A DNA stretch of 64,000 nucleotides, taken from Bradyrhizobium aeschynomenes (GTDB lineage: Bacteria; Pseudomonadota; Alphaproteobacteria; Rhizobiales; Xanthobacteraceae). Numbering within the stretch: position 1 is the first letter of the stretch; each line of letters begins with the position of its first letter. The DNA lies in contig NZ_JABFDM010000003.1 of assembly GCF_013178945.1 (NCBI RefSeq), positions 372,001 to 436,000 on the forward strand, in the 5' to 3' direction. A program made the translations under genes and the position numbers. The notes beneath the pieces are model-generated. The model saw nothing but the letters and a program-made list of their open reading frames with translations. It was not told the DNA's origin and made no database searches. This document shows, piece by piece, positions 8,287-17,631 of the stretch.

Positions 8287-9384
8287 TTAGTTGTTGAAGC
8301 GGAAGTGCATCACGTCGCCGTCGGCGACGACATACTCCTTGCCCTCGAGCCGCAGCTTGCCGCCCTCGCGCGCCCCGGCCTCGCCGCCGAGCGCGACGTA
8401 GTCGGCATAGGCGATCGTCTCGGCGCGGATGAAGCCCTTCTCGAAATCGGTGTGAATGACGCCCGCCGCCGCCGGAGCCTTGGTGCCGCGGTGGATGGTC
8501 CAGGCGCGAGCCTCCTTCGGGCCGACGGTAAAGTAGGTGATCAGGTCGAGCAGCTGATAGCCGGCCCGGATCAGCCGGTCGAGGCCGGCTTCTTCGAGGC
8601 CCAGGGTCTCCAGGAAGTCGACACGCTCCTCACGCGACAGCGTCGCGATCTCCGATTCGATCTTGGCCGAGATCACGACGGCGACAGCGCCTTCCTCCTT
8701 GGCCTGCGCGAACACCGCCTGCGAGAAGCTGTTGCCGTCCTTGGCCGAGCCTTCCTCGACGTTGCAGACGTAGAGCACCGGCTTTGACGTGAGCAGGCCC
8801 AGCATGCCGAAGGCGCGCTCCTCTTCAGGCTTGCGCTCCAGTAGCCGCGCCGGCTTGCCGTCGCGCAGCAGCACCAGCGCGCGGGTGACGAGATCGTGCT
8901 GCTCCTTGGCATCCTTGTCGCCGCCCTTGGCCTTCTTGGCGAGGTTGTCGACCCGTTTCTCGAGGCTGTCGAGATCCGACAGCATCAGCTCGGTCTCGAT
9001 CGTCTCGATGTCGGCGAGCGGAGCGATCTTGCCCTCGACATGGGTGATGTCGGAATCCTCGAAGCAGCGCACGACATGCGCGATCGCATCGACCTCGCGG
9101 ATGTTGGCGAGGAACTGGTTGCCGAGGCCTTCACCCTTGGAGGCGCCGCGGACGAGGCCCGCGATGTCGACGAAGGTCAGCCGCGTCGGAATGATCTGGC
9201 CGGATTTGGCGATCGCCGCGAGCTTCTCCAGCCGCGGATCGGGGACGGCGACCTCGCCGACATTCGGCTCGATCGTGCAGAACGGATAGTTCGCGGCCTG
9301 CGCCGCCGCCGTCTCCGTCAGCGCATTGAACAGCGTCGACTTGCCGACGTTGGGCAGGCCGACGATCCCGCATTTGAATCCCAT
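8287..9384 (-). CDS. ychF: Redox-regulated ATPase/GTPase YchF (Obg family)
   Basis: 365 residues from [23 protein letters not shown], where GLPNVGKST is the P-loop. The switch region ([22 protein letters not shown]) and DxxG-type motif are intact. The usual NKxD guanine-specificity motif is replaced by a Cys-Asn-Val-Glu-Glu stretch (VLYVCNVEE), as in the family, which prefers ATP. A coiled coil follows (about 130-170) and a C-terminal TGS domain ends at [15 protein letters not shown]. YchF binds ribosomes and affects stress responses. It lies downstream of pth on the same strand, 40 bases apart, a common pairing. Confidence 0.97.
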   Translation of the reverse strand: MGFKCGIVGLPNVGKSTLFNALTETAAAQAANYPFCTIEPNVGEVAVPDPRLEKLAAIAKSGQIIPTRLTFVDIAGLVRGASKGEGLGNQFLANIREVDAIAHVVRCFEDSDITHVEGKIAPLADIETIETELMLSDLDSLEKRVDNLAKKAKGGDKDAKEQHDLVTRALVLLRDGKPARLLERKPEEERAFGMLGLLTSKPVLYVCNVEEGSAKDGNSFSQAVFAQAKEEGAVAVVISAKIESEIATLSREERVDFLETLGLEEAGLDRLIRAGYQLLDLITYFTVGPKEARAWTIHRGTKAPAAAGVIHTDFEKGFIRAETIAYADYVALGGEAGAREGGKLRLEGKEYVVADGDVMHFRFNN

Positions 9385-9424
9385 GATCCGTCTCGCATCC
9401 TTTTGAGGCAATACCGCGCGCGCC

Positions 9425-10030
9425 TCACGCGGCGCCGGCGTCGCCCTTGTCCAGAAAACCTTTGGCCTGCAGCGCCAGATGCACCTTGTTGGCGAAGGTG
9501 GAGTCGCGCTTGCCCGTCAACAATTCAGCATTGTCGGCCACCGCCTCGCACAGCGCCTCGACCCAAGGCATCTCGCTCTTGGCGAAGTCCGACAGCACGT
9601 GGCCGTGCACTAGCTCCTTGACGCCGGGATGGCCGATACCGAGGCGGACGCGGCGGTAGTCGTTGCCGAGATGCGCCGAGATTGAGCGCAGCCCGTTATG
9701 TCCGGCGATGCCGCCGCCGACTTTGACGCGCAGCTTGCCGGGCGGCAGCTCGAGCTCGTCCTGAAACACGGTGACGTCGCCGATCCCGAGCTTGAAGAAG
9801 CTGGCCGCCTCCTGCACGGCGCGGCCGGACTCGTTCATATAGGTCGTGGGCTTCAGCAGAATGACGCGCTCGGAGTCGAGCGTGCCTTCCGAGGTCTCGC
9901 CTTGAAACCTGCGGCGCCAGGGTGAAAAGCGGTGGCGCCGGGAAATCTCGTCCACGGCCATGAAGCCGATATTGTGCCGGTTGCGCGCGTATTTCGCGCC
10001 GGGATTGCCGAGACCGACGAACAGCAGCAT
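9425..10030 (-). CDS. pth: Peptidyl-tRNA hydrolase
   Basis: 201 residues from [20 protein letters not shown]. The conserved N (GLGNPG), the catalytic His of RHNIGF, and the Asp-containing [15 protein letters not shown] segment are all present, followed by [13 protein letters not shown]. It releases peptides from prematurely dropped peptidyl-tRNAs. The frame continues 70 codons upstream, but that part is Pro/Arg-rich and overlaps the end of rplY, so the internal ATG is used. Order rplY-pth-ychF on one strand is the usual one. Confidence 0.97.
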   Translation of the reverse strand: MLLFVGLGNPGAKYARNRHNIGFMAVDEISRRHRFSPWRRRFQGETSEGTLDSERVILLKPTTYMNESGRAVQEAASFFKLGIGDVTVFQDELELPPGKLRVKVGGGIAGHNGLRSISAHLGNDYRRVRLGIGHPGVKELVHGHVLSDFAKSEMPWVEALCEAVADNAELLTGKRDSTFANKVHLALQAKGFLDKGDAGAA

Positions 10031-10103
10031 GGCGCGGCACCAGGACCTGCCGTCGCTTTCGGAGCGCGCAGGACCAGCCCGCGCGCCCCGACAGCGGATC
10101 GGC

Positions 10104-10808
10104 TTACTTCTTCTTCTCGGGGGCCTTGGCCGCGGCAGCAGGAGCCTTCGCAGCGGCGGCAGGCGCCTTGCCACCGGCAGCCGGAGCGGCCGCAGCGGGA
10201 GCCGCGGCAGCGCCAGCGGCGGCCTTCTGCTCTTCGCCATAGCCCGACGGCGGCACGATGGTGACGAGGGTCGCGTCCTCGCTACGCGACAGCGTCTTCA
10301 CGCCGGTCGGCAGCTTGACGTCGGAGACGTGCAGCGAGTGGTTGATTTCCAGCGCACTGACATCGGCCTCGATGAATTGCGGAATGTTCTCCGCGAGGCA
10401 CTCGAGCTCGAGCGTGTGGGTCACGATATTGACCGTGCCGCCACGCTTCACGCCCGGCGAGCCTTCCGAGCCGACCACGTGCAGCGGCACGCTGACGCGG
10501 ATGGTCGCGCCCTGACCGAGCCGCATGAAGTCGACGTGGATCGGGAAGTCCTTGACCGGATCGAGATGGAAGTCGCGCGGGATCACCCGGTGCTTCTTGC
10601 CGTCGAGGCTGATGTCGAAGATCGTGGTCAGAAACCGGCCTGCGAGGATGCGCTGGCGCAGCTCGCGGTCTTCCACCGAGATCGGCAGCGGGGGCTGGTT
10701 GTCTCCATAAATCACTCCGGGCACTCTCCCGGCGCGACGCTCTGCCCGTGCGGCCCCCTTGCCGACTGACGGACGGGCGGTCGCCTTCAGTTCTCTGACG
10801 GTCGCCAT
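10104..10808 (-). CDS. rplY: 50S ribosomal protein L25, long (Ctc-type) form
   Basis: 234 residues. The 5S-rRNA-binding L25 domain covers roughly residues 1-95 ([27 protein letters not shown]), followed by the TL5/Ctc C-terminal beta domain ([30 protein letters not shown]). The last 40 residues form an Ala/Pro/Lys-rich tail ending in EKKK, a frequent low-complexity end in rhizobial L25. An intrinsic-terminator-like hairpin lies in the short leader just before the start codon (10826-10854). Confidence 0.97.
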   Translation of the reverse strand: MATVRELKATARPSVGKGAARAERRAGRVPGVIYGDNQPPLPISVEDRELRQRILAGRFLTTIFDISLDGKKHRVIPRDFHLDPVKDFPIHVDFMRLGQGATIRVSVPLHVVGSEGSPGVKRGGTVNIVTHTLELECLAENIPQFIEADVSALEINHSLHVSDVKLPTGVKTLSRSEDATLVTIVPPSGYGEEQKAAAGAAAAPAAAAPAAGGKAPAAAAKAPAAAAKAPEKKK

Positions 10809-10825
10809 CTTGCTTAAGTCCTTGT

Positions 10826-10854
10826 TTTAAAAAGTTAAAGGCCGCAATGCGGCC
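10826..10854 (-). promoter_or_regulatory. Hairpin with T-tract in rplY leader (attenuator or terminator)
   Basis: On the minus strand GGCCGC (10854-10849), loop ATT, GCGGCC (10845-10840) is followed by TTTAACTTTTT, then the rplY start 18 bases further on. There is no room for a promoter between hairpin and start codon, so it must lie within the rplY transcript, or end the upstream ubiK transcript with rplY read through. Confidence 0.55.
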
Positions 10855-10998
10855 CGTTGCTGGACGTCCTTCGGCAAGCCTCCAGGGGTGCGGGGGCCGC
10901 GGACGTGGCGGCGTTCTAGCGGCAAACCCAGGAAATGACAAGGAAATGAAGGGGCAGGCGGCCCCTTCATCCCGTCCCGGTCCGATTTGCCCCCGGCG

Positions 10999-11286
10999 TC
11001 AGCCATCCGCGCTGCCGGCGCCCGGCGTGCCGGCCGCTCCGCCGAGCTTGGCTTCCAGCGCCGCGATCCGCGCCTTCAGCGCCTCGTTCTCCTCGCGGGC
11101 GAGCCGGGCCATGTCCTTGACCGCCTCGAACTCCTCGCGCTTCACGATGTCGAGGTCGTTCAGGATCTTTTCCGCCTGGTTGCGGATGACGGAATCGACC
11201 TCCCGCTTCATGCCCTGGGCGGCGCCGGCGGCGTCGTTCATCAGGCGGCCGATCTCGTCGAAAAACCGGTTGTTGGTCTGGGTCAT
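10999..11286 (-). CDS. ubiK: Ubiquinone biosynthesis accessory factor UbiK (BMFP family)
   Basis: 95 residues: MTQTNNRFFDEIGRLMNDAAGAAQGMKREVD, then a coiled coil (VKREEFEAVKDMARLAREENEALKARIAALE) and a Gly/Ala tail. The REEFEAVKDMA...LARIAALE pattern is that of the BMFP/UbiK family, which supports the soluble Ubi complex for ubiquinone synthesis. The ATG at 11286 is preferred to a TTG two codons upstream. It is divergent from lgt. Confidence 0.85.
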   Translation of the reverse strand: MTQTNNRFFDEIGRLMNDAAGAAQGMKREVDSVIRNQAEKILNDLDIVKREEFEAVKDMARLAREENEALKARIAALEAKLGGAAGTPGAGSADG

Positions 11287-11543
11287 GCTCAAACTCCGCT
11301 TTCCGCCTCGCGCTCGCTCACAGGATGGCGATCCGTCCCGCCACCTTCAAGATGGGCCCGTCTTGTCATGCCGCGGTTTCCTTGTCATCGTACTTGTTGC
11401 GTCGGCCCGCCGCGCTGTATGAGCGGCCCTGGATGACATCGATGGATGACATCGCGCCGTCCCTGTGGCGGGGCCCGTTCAGAGCCCGCATCGCCCGCGT
11501 GCTTCCCCGGACACCGGAATGCCGTGCCCATGAAAGCCTGTAA

Positions 11544-12401
11544 ATGACGCCTCTCCTCATCGACTTCCCCGTGTTCGATCCGGTCGCGATCGCGATCGGC
11601 CCGCTCGCCATCCGCTGGTACGCGCTGGCCTATATCTGCGGCATCGTGATCGGATGGTTCTATGCCCGCTCGCTCCTGAAGAAGGAGCGGCTGTGGGGCG
11701 GTCCGGCGCCGGTGTCCGCCGTGCAGCTGGACGACTTCATCCTTTGGGTCACGATCGGCATCATTCTGGGCGGCCGTACCGGCTATGTGCTGTTCTACAA
11801 TCTCCCTCACTTCATCCAGGATCCGCTCGACATCTTTCAGCTGTGGAACGGCGGCATGTCGTTCCATGGCGGCTTCATGGGCTGCGTCATTGCCGTGATC
11901 TGGTTTGCCCGCCGCAACGGCCTGCCGATCCTCTCCCTCGGCGACATCACCACCGCGGTCGCGCCGATCGGCCTGCTGCTGGGCCGCATCGCCAATTTCA
12001 TCAAACCGGAATTGTGGGGCAGGGCGGCTGATCCTGATCTCCCTTGGGCCATGATCTTTCCGACCGATCCCACCCATCTGCCGCGTCACCCGAGCCAGCT
12101 CTACGAGGCTGGCCTCGAGGGCCTGCTGCTGTTCTGCATCCTGGCTGTCATGATCCGGTTCGGAGCATTGAAACGGCCCGGATTCATCCTCGGCAGTTTC
12201 GTCGGCCTGTATGGCGCAGCCCGCATCGTCAGCGAGCTGTTCCGCGAACCCGATCCGCAACTCGGCTTCCTCTGGCGCGGCATGACCATGGGCATGCTGC
12301 TGTCGGTGCCGATGCTGATCGTCGGTGCGATCCTGGTGATCAGGGCGTTGCGCAAGCCCAGCGTACATCACGCCACTCCCTCGCTGCAGGCCCAGCCGTG
12401 A
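11544..12401 (+). CDS. lgt: Phosphatidylglycerol-prolipoprotein diacylglyceryl transferase
   Basis: 285 residues with about seven membrane helices. Family signatures are visible: [15 protein letters not shown] early, [19 protein letters not shown] with the catalytic-region His, the lgt signature [14 protein letters not shown], and [12 protein letters not shown]. The enzyme transfers diacylglycerol to the lipobox cysteine of prolipoproteins in the inner membrane. Its TGA overlaps the GTG start of the next gene (GTGA), so lgt-midA-pgeF form one operon. Confidence 0.97.
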   Translation: MTPLLIDFPVFDPVAIAIGPLAIRWYALAYICGIVIGWFYARSLLKKERLWGGPAPVSAVQLDDFILWVTIGIILGGRTGYVLFYNLPHFIQDPLDIFQLWNGGMSFHGGFMGCVIAVIWFARRNGLPILSLGDITTAVAPIGLLLGRIANFIKPELWGRAADPDLPWAMIFPTDPTHLPRHPSQLYEAGLEGLLLFCILAVMIRFGALKRPGFILGSFVGLYGAARIVSELFREPDPQLGFLWRGMTMGMLLSVPMLIVGAILVIRALRKPSVHHATPSLQAQP

Positions 12402-13525
12402 TCGAGACGTCTCCGCTCCACACCGAGATCAAGCGGCTGATCAAGGCGTCGGGCCCGATGCCGGTCTGGCGCTACATGCAGCTGTGCCTGATGCATCCGG
12501 AGCACGGCTACTACATCTCGCGCGATCCGCTCGGACGCGAGGGCGACTTCACCACCGCGCCCGAGGTGAGCCAGATGTTCGGCGAGCTGCTCGGCCTGTG
12601 GGCGGCGTCGATCTGGAAGGCGGCCGGCTCGCCGCAGCAGTTCCGGCTGATCGAGCTGGGGCCGGGCCGCGGCACCATGATGTCGGATGCGCTGCGCGCG
12701 CTGCGCGTGCTGCCGCCGCTGTACCAGACGCTCTCGGTGCATCTGGTGGAGATCAATCCCGTGCTGCGCGAGAAGCAGAAGGCGACGCTGACCGGGCTGC
12801 GCAACGTCACCTGGCACGACAGCTTCGACGACGTGCCGGAGGGGCCGAGCGTCATCTTCGCCAACGAGTATTTCGACGTGCTGCCGGTGCATCAGATGAT
12901 CCGGCGCGAGACCGGCTGGCACGAGCGCGTGGTCGAGCTCGACGAGGAGGAGAACTTCGTCTATGGCGCGGCCGCGGATCCGACCGCAGGCTTCGAGCTG
13001 CTGCTGCCGCCGCTGGTGCGCGCCGCGCCGGCCGGCGCGATCTTCGAATGGCGGCCGAACACGGAGATGATGGCGATTGCCAAGCGCATCCGCGAGCAGC
13101 GCGGCGCCGCGGTGATCGTCGATTACGGGCATGTCCGCAGCGACGTCGGCGACACGTTCCAGGCGATCGCCCGCCACAGCTTCGCCGATCCGCTGAAGAC
13201 GCCCGGCCTTGCCGACATCACCGCGCATGTCGACTTCGATGCGCTCGCGCGAGCGGCGGATGCCGTCGGCGCGCGCGTGCACGGTCCGGTCACGCAGGGC
13301 GAGTTCCTGCAGCGGCTCGGCATCGAGACGCGGGCGCTCACATTGATGCAGAAGGCCTCGCCCGAGGTCTCCGCCGACATTGCGAGCGGCCTGAAGCGCC
13401 TCACCGGCGGCGGCCGCGAGGGCATGGGCTCGCTGTTCAAGGTGCTCGGCGTGTCCGATCCGTCGATTCCCATGCTGGCCGGGATCAGCGACGAGCACAC
13501 CAACGAGAAGACGGGAGGCGCGTGA
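12398..13525 (+). CDS. SAM-dependent methyltransferase, MidA/NDUFAF7 family (DUF185)
   Basis: 375 residues from a GTG start overlapping the lgt stop. Family landmarks: [20 protein letters not shown], the SAM-binding glycine motif [11 protein letters not shown], the [12 protein letters not shown] segment and VIVDYGH. Mitochondrial NDUFAF7 dimethylates an arginine of the complex I subunit NDUFS2; the bacterial role is likely similar but unproven. The next gene starts inside its stop codon (TGATG), so the three genes should be translationally coupled. Confidence 0.92.
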   Translation: MIETSPLHTEIKRLIKASGPMPVWRYMQLCLMHPEHGYYISRDPLGREGDFTTAPEVSQMFGELLGLWAASIWKAAGSPQQFRLIELGPGRGTMMSDALRALRVLPPLYQTLSVHLVEINPVLREKQKATLTGLRNVTWHDSFDDVPEGPSVIFANEYFDVLPVHQMIRRETGWHERVVELDEEENFVYGAAADPTAGFELLLPPLVRAAPAGAIFEWRPNTEMMAIAKRIREQRGAAVIVDYGHVRSDVGDTFQAIARHSFADPLKTPGLADITAHVDFDALARAADAVGARVHGPVTQGEFLQRLGIETRALTLMQKASPEVSADIASGLKRLTGGGREGMGSLFKVLGVSDPSIPMLAGISDEHTNEKTGGA

Positions 13526-14292
13526 TGCTGGTGTCATCGGATGTGATGTCCGCGATCCCCGGGCTGCGCCACGCCTTCTTCACCCGCGAGGGCGGCGTCT
13601 CCGACGGCATCTATGCGGGCCTCAATGGCGGCCTGGGATCGAACGATCAGCCGGACGCCGTGCGGGAAAACCGCCGCCGCATGGCGCTGCATCTCGGCGT
13701 CGCGCCCGAGCAATTCCTCAGCGTTCATCAGATCCATTCGCCAGACGTCGTGGTTGCCACCGGACCATGGGAAGGTCCGGTCCGGCCGAAGGCCGATGCG
13801 CTGGTCACCGCTACGCCCAATCTGGCGATCGGGGTGACGACGGCCGATTGCGGGCCGATTCTGTTCGCCGATCCCGAGCGGCGCGTGATTGGCGCGGCGC
13901 ATGCCGGCTGGAAGGGGGCATTGACCGGCGTCCTCGAAGCGACGCTGCAGGCGATGGAGCAACTCGGCGCCGAGCGCGGCCGGATCGTTGTCGCCATCGG
14001 CCCGCTGATCCGCCAGCAGAGCTACGAGGTCGGCGCCGAGTTCGTCACCCGCTTCATCGACGACGATGCCGAGCACGCGCGCTTCTTCCTGCCCTCGGTC
14101 CGCGAGGGGCATGCGATGTTCGATCTCGGCGGCTTCATCCGGATGCGGCTGGAAAACGCCGGCGTGCTGCTGATCGACGACCTCGGCCTCGACACCTATG
14201 CGGATGAGCGCTTCTTCAGTTACCGCCGCTCGGTGCATCGCAAGGAGCCGGACTATGGCCGGCACGTTCATGCGATCATGCTGGAAGGCTGA
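13525..14292 (+). CDS. pgeF: Peptidoglycan editing factor PgeF (YfiH/LACC1 family)
   Basis: 255 residues. The copper/zinc-type site of the family is intact: the His of HQIHSPDVV, the Cys of TTADCGPILFAD and the His of GAAHAGWKGAL. The C-terminal YRRSVHRKEPDYGRHV is also typical. PgeF removes wrong muropeptide precursors (Ser in place of Ala); the LACC1 relatives act on purine nucleosides. It ends the lgt operon. Confidence 0.93.
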   Translation: MLVSSDVMSAIPGLRHAFFTREGGVSDGIYAGLNGGLGSNDQPDAVRENRRRMALHLGVAPEQFLSVHQIHSPDVVVATGPWEGPVRPKADALVTATPNLAIGVTTADCGPILFADPERRVIGAAHAGWKGALTGVLEATLQAMEQLGAERGRIVVAIGPLIRQQSYEVGAEFVTRFIDDDAEHARFFLPSVREGHAMFDLGGFIRMRLENAGVLLIDDLGLDTYADERFFSYRRSVHRKEPDYGRHVHAIMLEG

Positions 14293-14418
14293 AGCGGGGC
14301 GCGATTGTGGCCGCATGTGGATTGCTTAACCCTTTCTGTACAACTGAGTGCACTCTGTCCCAATCTGTGGCAGCCGCGACCTAGACGTTAATCGATTTTA
14401 ACGATATCGCTCCCGACG

Positions 14419-15051
14419 ATGAGGGGAGCGCCGACACCACTTCGACGGATCAGCCGCGCCGCGCAGCACGCCTGCGTTGCCGCCTTGCTGATCGCGGCTG
14501 CTGCAACGCTCGGCGGCTGCGCGAGCAGCAGCGGCCCGTCCAACGCCTATGCAATGGCGCCGTCGTCGAGTGGCGCCACCATCGCCTTCGAGCAGATCGA
14601 CGGCCCGCCGCCGCAGATCTTCGACCGCATGGTCAGCGTGCTCGACAGCGAGTCCAAGCTGCGCAGCCTTGCCGTCGTCTCGCGCGAGGCGCCCGCCGCC
14701 TATCGCGTCCGCACCTATCTCTCCGCCCAGGTCGTCAGCGGCAAGAGCGTGATCGCCTGGGTGTTCGACGTCTATGATCGTAATCAGCAGCGCGCGCTGC
14801 GTCTGTCGGGCGAAGAGCCGGTCGGACGCGGCGGCCGCGATCCCTGGAACAATGTCGACGACATGGTGCTCAGGAAGATCGCACAGGCCGGATTCAGCGG
14901 GCTCGCCAACATGCTGAACGGCGCGCCGCCGAGCGAGAGCGCGCCGCCGGCGGTGCCGGCCGCGCGCGGCCCTGCCGTTGCCGCCGTCGAATCCGTCGCG
15001 CCGTCGTCCGACGGCACCGGCGTCGCCGCCCTCGGCTACACCGACCATTAG
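14419..15051 (+). CDS. Predicted outer-membrane lipoprotein, 210 aa
   Basis: Arg-rich N-terminus, hydrophobic core (ACVAALLIAAAATLGGC) and a lipobox LGGC with Cys34 as the acylation site, followed by a Ser-rich linker. The folded part (residues 55-165) includes FEQIDGPPPQIFDRMVSVLDSESKLRSLA and VFDVYDRNQQRALRLSGEEP. The tail is Ala/Pro-rich. Ser at +2 favours outer-membrane sorting. I do not recognise a named family. An intrinsic terminator follows at 15059-15079. Confidence 0.85.
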   Translation: MRGAPTPLRRISRAAQHACVAALLIAAAATLGGCASSSGPSNAYAMAPSSSGATIAFEQIDGPPPQIFDRMVSVLDSESKLRSLAVVSREAPAAYRVRTYLSAQVVSGKSVIAWVFDVYDRNQQRALRLSGEEPVGRGGRDPWNNVDDMVLRKIAQAGFSGLANMLNGAPPSESAPPAVPAARGPAVAAVESVAPSSDGTGVAALGYTDH

Positions 15052-15058
15052 GCAAAGA

Positions 15059-15079
15059 GGCGCATTTTGCGCCGCTTTT
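15059..15079 (+). terminator. Intrinsic terminator after the lipoprotein gene
   Basis: Stem GGCGCA (15059-15064) / TGCGCC (15068-15073), loop TTT, then GC and four T residues. It starts eight bases after the stop codon. Confidence 0.7.
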
Positions 15080-15216
15080 GACCGGGAAAAACACCTGCGG
15101 CGGGTTGCCAGCTGCGCAGTGTCCTTGATATCACCTCGCCCGTGCAAAACCGCCGGTTCCACGGATAACCCGATATGCTGAACAAGGTCTCCAGCGAGCC
15201 GCGAGGAGAATTCGCG

Positions 15217-16170
15217 ATGTCGGCCAAGAACGGCTCCATCAAACTCGTCGCCGGAAATTCCAATCCGGCCCTGGCCGCTGGCATCGCCGCCGAGCTCGGC
15301 CTGCCGCTGACGAAGGCCGTGGTCCGGCGCTTCGCCGACATGGAGATCTTCGTCGAGATCCAGGAGAACGTGCGCGGCTCCGACGTCTTCATCATCCAGT
15401 CGACGTCCTATCCGGCGAACGACCTGCTGATGGAGCTCTTGATCATCACCGATGCGCTGCGCCGCGCCTCCGCGCGCCGCATCACCGCGGTGGTTCCGTA
15501 TTTCGGCTACGCCCGGCAGGACCGCAAGTCCGGCTCGCGCACGCCGATCTCGGCCAAGCTGGTCGCCAACCTGATCACCCATGCCGGCGTCGACCGCGTC
15601 ATGACGCTCGACCTGCATGCCGGGCAGATCCAGGGCTTCTTCGACATTCCGACCGACAACCTCTATGCCGCGCCGCTGATGGTGCGCGACATCAAGGACC
15701 GCTTCGATCTCTCCAACGTCATGGTGGTGTCGCCCGACGTCGGCGGCGTGGCGCGCGCCCGCGGCCTCGCCAAGCGCATCAACACGCCGCTCGCGATCGT
15801 CGACAAGCGCCGCGAGCGCCCCGGCGAGTCCGAGGTCATGAACGTGATCGGCGACGTCTCCGGCCACACCTGCATTCTGATCGACGACATCGTCGATTCC
15901 GGCGGCACGCTGGTGAACGCAGCCGATGCGCTGCTGAAATACGGCGCCAAGGACGTCTACGCCTACATCACCCATGGCGTGCTCTCCGGCGGCGCCGCGA
16001 CCCGCATCACCTCTTCCAGGCTGAAGGAGCTCGTCATCACCGACTCCATCATGCCGACGGAGGCGGTGCGCAACGCCCCGAACATCCGCGCGCTGCCGAT
16101 CGCGCCGCTGATCGCGGAGGCCATCGGCCGCACGGCGGCAGAAGAATCGGTGTCGAGCCTGTTCGACTGA
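15217..16170 (+). CDS. prs: Ribose-phosphate pyrophosphokinase (PRPP synthase)
   Basis: 317 residues from [16 protein letters not shown]. The start at 15217 has a good ribosome site (GAGGAGA) seven bases upstream; an in-frame ATG at 15175 lacks one. Class I motifs: flexible loop [30 protein letters not shown], and the PRPP-binding loop [13 protein letters not shown]. It makes PRPP from ribose 5-phosphate and ATP for nucleotide, histidine and tryptophan synthesis. Monocistronic by context, with a repeat-rich 1.1-kb gap downstream. Confidence 0.97.
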   Translation: MSAKNGSIKLVAGNSNPALAAGIAAELGLPLTKAVVRRFADMEIFVEIQENVRGSDVFIIQSTSYPANDLLMELLIITDALRRASARRITAVVPYFGYARQDRKSGSRTPISAKLVANLITHAGVDRVMTLDLHAGQIQGFFDIPTDNLYAAPLMVRDIKDRFDLSNVMVVSPDVGGVARARGLAKRINTPLAIVDKRRERPGESEVMNVIGDVSGHTCILIDDIVDSGGTLVNAADALLKYGAKDVYAYITHGVLSGGAATRITSSRLKELVITDSIMPTEAVRNAPNIRALPIAPLIAEAIGRTAAEESVSSLFD

Positions 16171-16291
16171 GGTTGGTCGATTGAGGTTGTCGAGTTCGAC
16201 GGGGTGGCTGAGGCATCTCGGCTGAGACTGTCGAACTTCGTTCGATTGAGCTGACCGTCCCTACATCGGAAGCGTCGCCTTTAGTCCCCAC

Positions 16292-16394
16292 TGTCATTCC
16301 CCGCGAAAGCGGGGAATCCAGTACGCCGCGACCCATCGATCCAATCACGAACGTCTCGGAGTACTGGATCGCCCGGTCAAGCCGGGCGATGACA
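16292..16394. repeat. Imperfect intergenic palindrome, first unit
   Basis: Begins TGTCATTCCCCGC and ends GCCGGGCGATGACA. The outer arms (TGTCAT/ATGACA) and CCAGTAC/GTACTGG pair across the unit, each half containing its own small GC hairpin. It is of the type dispersed through Bradyrhizobium-like chromosomes. Confidence 0.6.
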
Positions 16395-16427
16395 ACGGAG
16401 TGTGTGGCATCAATCCCGCCCACACGC

Positions 16428-16580
16428 GTCGTCCCGGCGAACGCCGGGACCCATACCCGCCAGGGTGCGGATTGAGGCACGCTGGCCGTTGGCTTTGTGC
16501 TCATCACGACTGCCGCGGCGTATGGATCCCGGATCGGCGCCGCAACGCGCTGCCGCGCGCAGCGGCTTGTCCGGGACGAC
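16428..16580. repeat. Imperfect intergenic palindrome, second unit
   Basis: Outer arms GTCGTCCCGG (16428-16437) and CCGGGACGAC (16571-16580) are perfectly complementary; inner arms GGGACCCATA and TATGGATCCC also pair in part. It adjoins the first unit, making a block of stacked palindromes. Confidence 0.6.
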
Positions 16581-16584
16581 AGTG

Positions 16585-17100
16585 GAGGATGAGGCGCATT
16601 CACGGCCCCACAACTACGATCTGCATCAGCAATCGACACTGCGGACGCATCGCCTCGTTCTCGCGGCGCACATCGCGTCCGAGCTTTGCTCTCAGCACCG
16701 CCCTCCACATCGAAGGGCGCAGGGAAGGCCGGGCGCTGGCCGCGCCCGTGGCCCGCCTGCGAAAAAAATGCAGGCGGCAGGTACCACAGGTCTGGCCGAA
16801 CACACCCGGCCCTCCCTGCGCGATGGCGTTACGATTTATACGCGATCTCCCTGGGGACCGGCTGTCTTGCCCCCATCACCTGCACGCGGTGCTCGCCGCA
16901 CCGCCCGCACGCTTGACCTCAGCACCGGGAGGTCAGGACCACGCGACTTCACCGTGCGTGCCGGATCGTTCGTCGGCGCAAATCACTTCACGCTGCGACC
17001 CGACATGCCCACCGCATTCCGCTGCCGACGTCCATGACGACCGCGATACGTCCCCTCCGACGCAACGGAACGGGCGGGAGACTAGTGCTGATTTGGCGAA
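16585..17100. other. Gene-free block, possibly a long dispersed repeat
   Basis: No frame here has coding character: open frames on both strands are Arg/Pro/His/Cys-rich, lack a plausible start and lack third-position GC bias. From memory, similar spurious translations recur in many Bradyrhizobium and Rhodopseudomonas genomes, which would make this a dispersed non-coding repeat. That memory is unverified. It could equally contain a structured RNA. Confidence 0.4.
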
Positions 17101-17192
17101 AATGTCAAGTCATTTTTCATTTTCCGAAGGAAAGTGGCGGGAGGGATGGGAACGACGAGCAGCGACGCAGGACGGCCGTCGCCACAATCGAG

Positions 17193-17244
17193 GTGCGCTC
17201 CCTCTCCCCGTTCTTCACGGGGAGAGGGTTGGGGTGAGGGGCAG
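17193..17244 (+). repeat. REP-like palindromic repeat, type 1, copy 1
   Basis: Begins GTGCGCTCCCTCTCCCCG, loop TTCTTCA, CGGGGAGAGGG, then TTGGGGTGAGGGGCAG. The core is a stem of CCCTCTCCCCG against CGGGGAGAGGG. Near-identical copies stand at 30185 and 49274, and inverted ones at 18121 and 30712. Confidence 0.85.
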
Positions 17245-17274
17245 CCGCACGGGCGGTGCCACTTCCTCAGCGAC

Positions 17275-17625
17275 CTATCCCTTGTTCGCCATCTCTTGCT
17301 GAATGACAGTGAGGACCCCTTCTATATTTCCTAGAACATCGTTGTTCCAGAAACGAAGGACCCGATAGCCCTCCTCGGCGAGCCGATGATCGCGAACGAC
17401 GTCTCCTGCGGACTCGCTGTGCTGCCCGCCATCAACCTCGATGATGAGAGATATTTCCCGACAGACGAAATCGCAGATGTATTCCGCAATGGGTCGCTGC
17501 CGAACGAACTTGTAACCTTGCAGTTGGCGGTTACGAATCCTGTTCCACAGCGCAGTCTCCGCGTCTGTCTGATCGACACGGAGCCGCCGTGCCCGTCCGA
17601 TGGATTTGAGATCTGGGCCCCGCAT
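17275..17625 (-). CDS. DUF559 endonuclease-like protein (Vsr/PD-(D/E)XK fold), copy A
   Basis: 116 residues. The core RQRPIAEYICDFVCREISLIIEVDGGQH carries the PD-(D/E)XK-type acidic pattern: Asp52, Glu63, Asp65 and Gln68/His69 as in DUF559 (PF04480), related to the very-short-patch repair endonuclease Vsr. It is about 73% identical by eye to copy B at 30334, with no gaps. Base composition is less GC-rich than the neighbours and the gene sits between inverted palindromic repeats, both suggesting mobility. Activity is unproven. Confidence 0.85.
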   Translation of the reverse strand: MRGPDLKSIGRARRLRVDQTDAETALWNRIRNRQLQGYKFVRQRPIAEYICDFVCREISLIIEVDGGQHSESAGDVVRDHRLAEEGYRVLRFWNNDVLGNIEGVLTVIQQEMANKG

Positions 17626-17631
17626 GTGCCA

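Noticed and set aside
12484..13522. Long plus-strand open frame upstream of and fused to pgeF
   Set aside because: The first 340 codons are an Arg/Ala-rich out-of-frame reading of midA. The real pgeF start is the ATG at 13525 with TGATG coupling.
14388..14401. CtrA-like site before the lipoprotein gene
   Set aside because: TTAA pairs are separated by six, not seven bases, and lie 18 bases from the start codon, too near for a standard activator site.
16400..17302. Overlapping open frames in the 16.4-17.3 kb block
   Set aside because: No third-position bias, no ribosome site, and compositions typical of chance frames in palindromic DNA. Treated as non-coding repeat.
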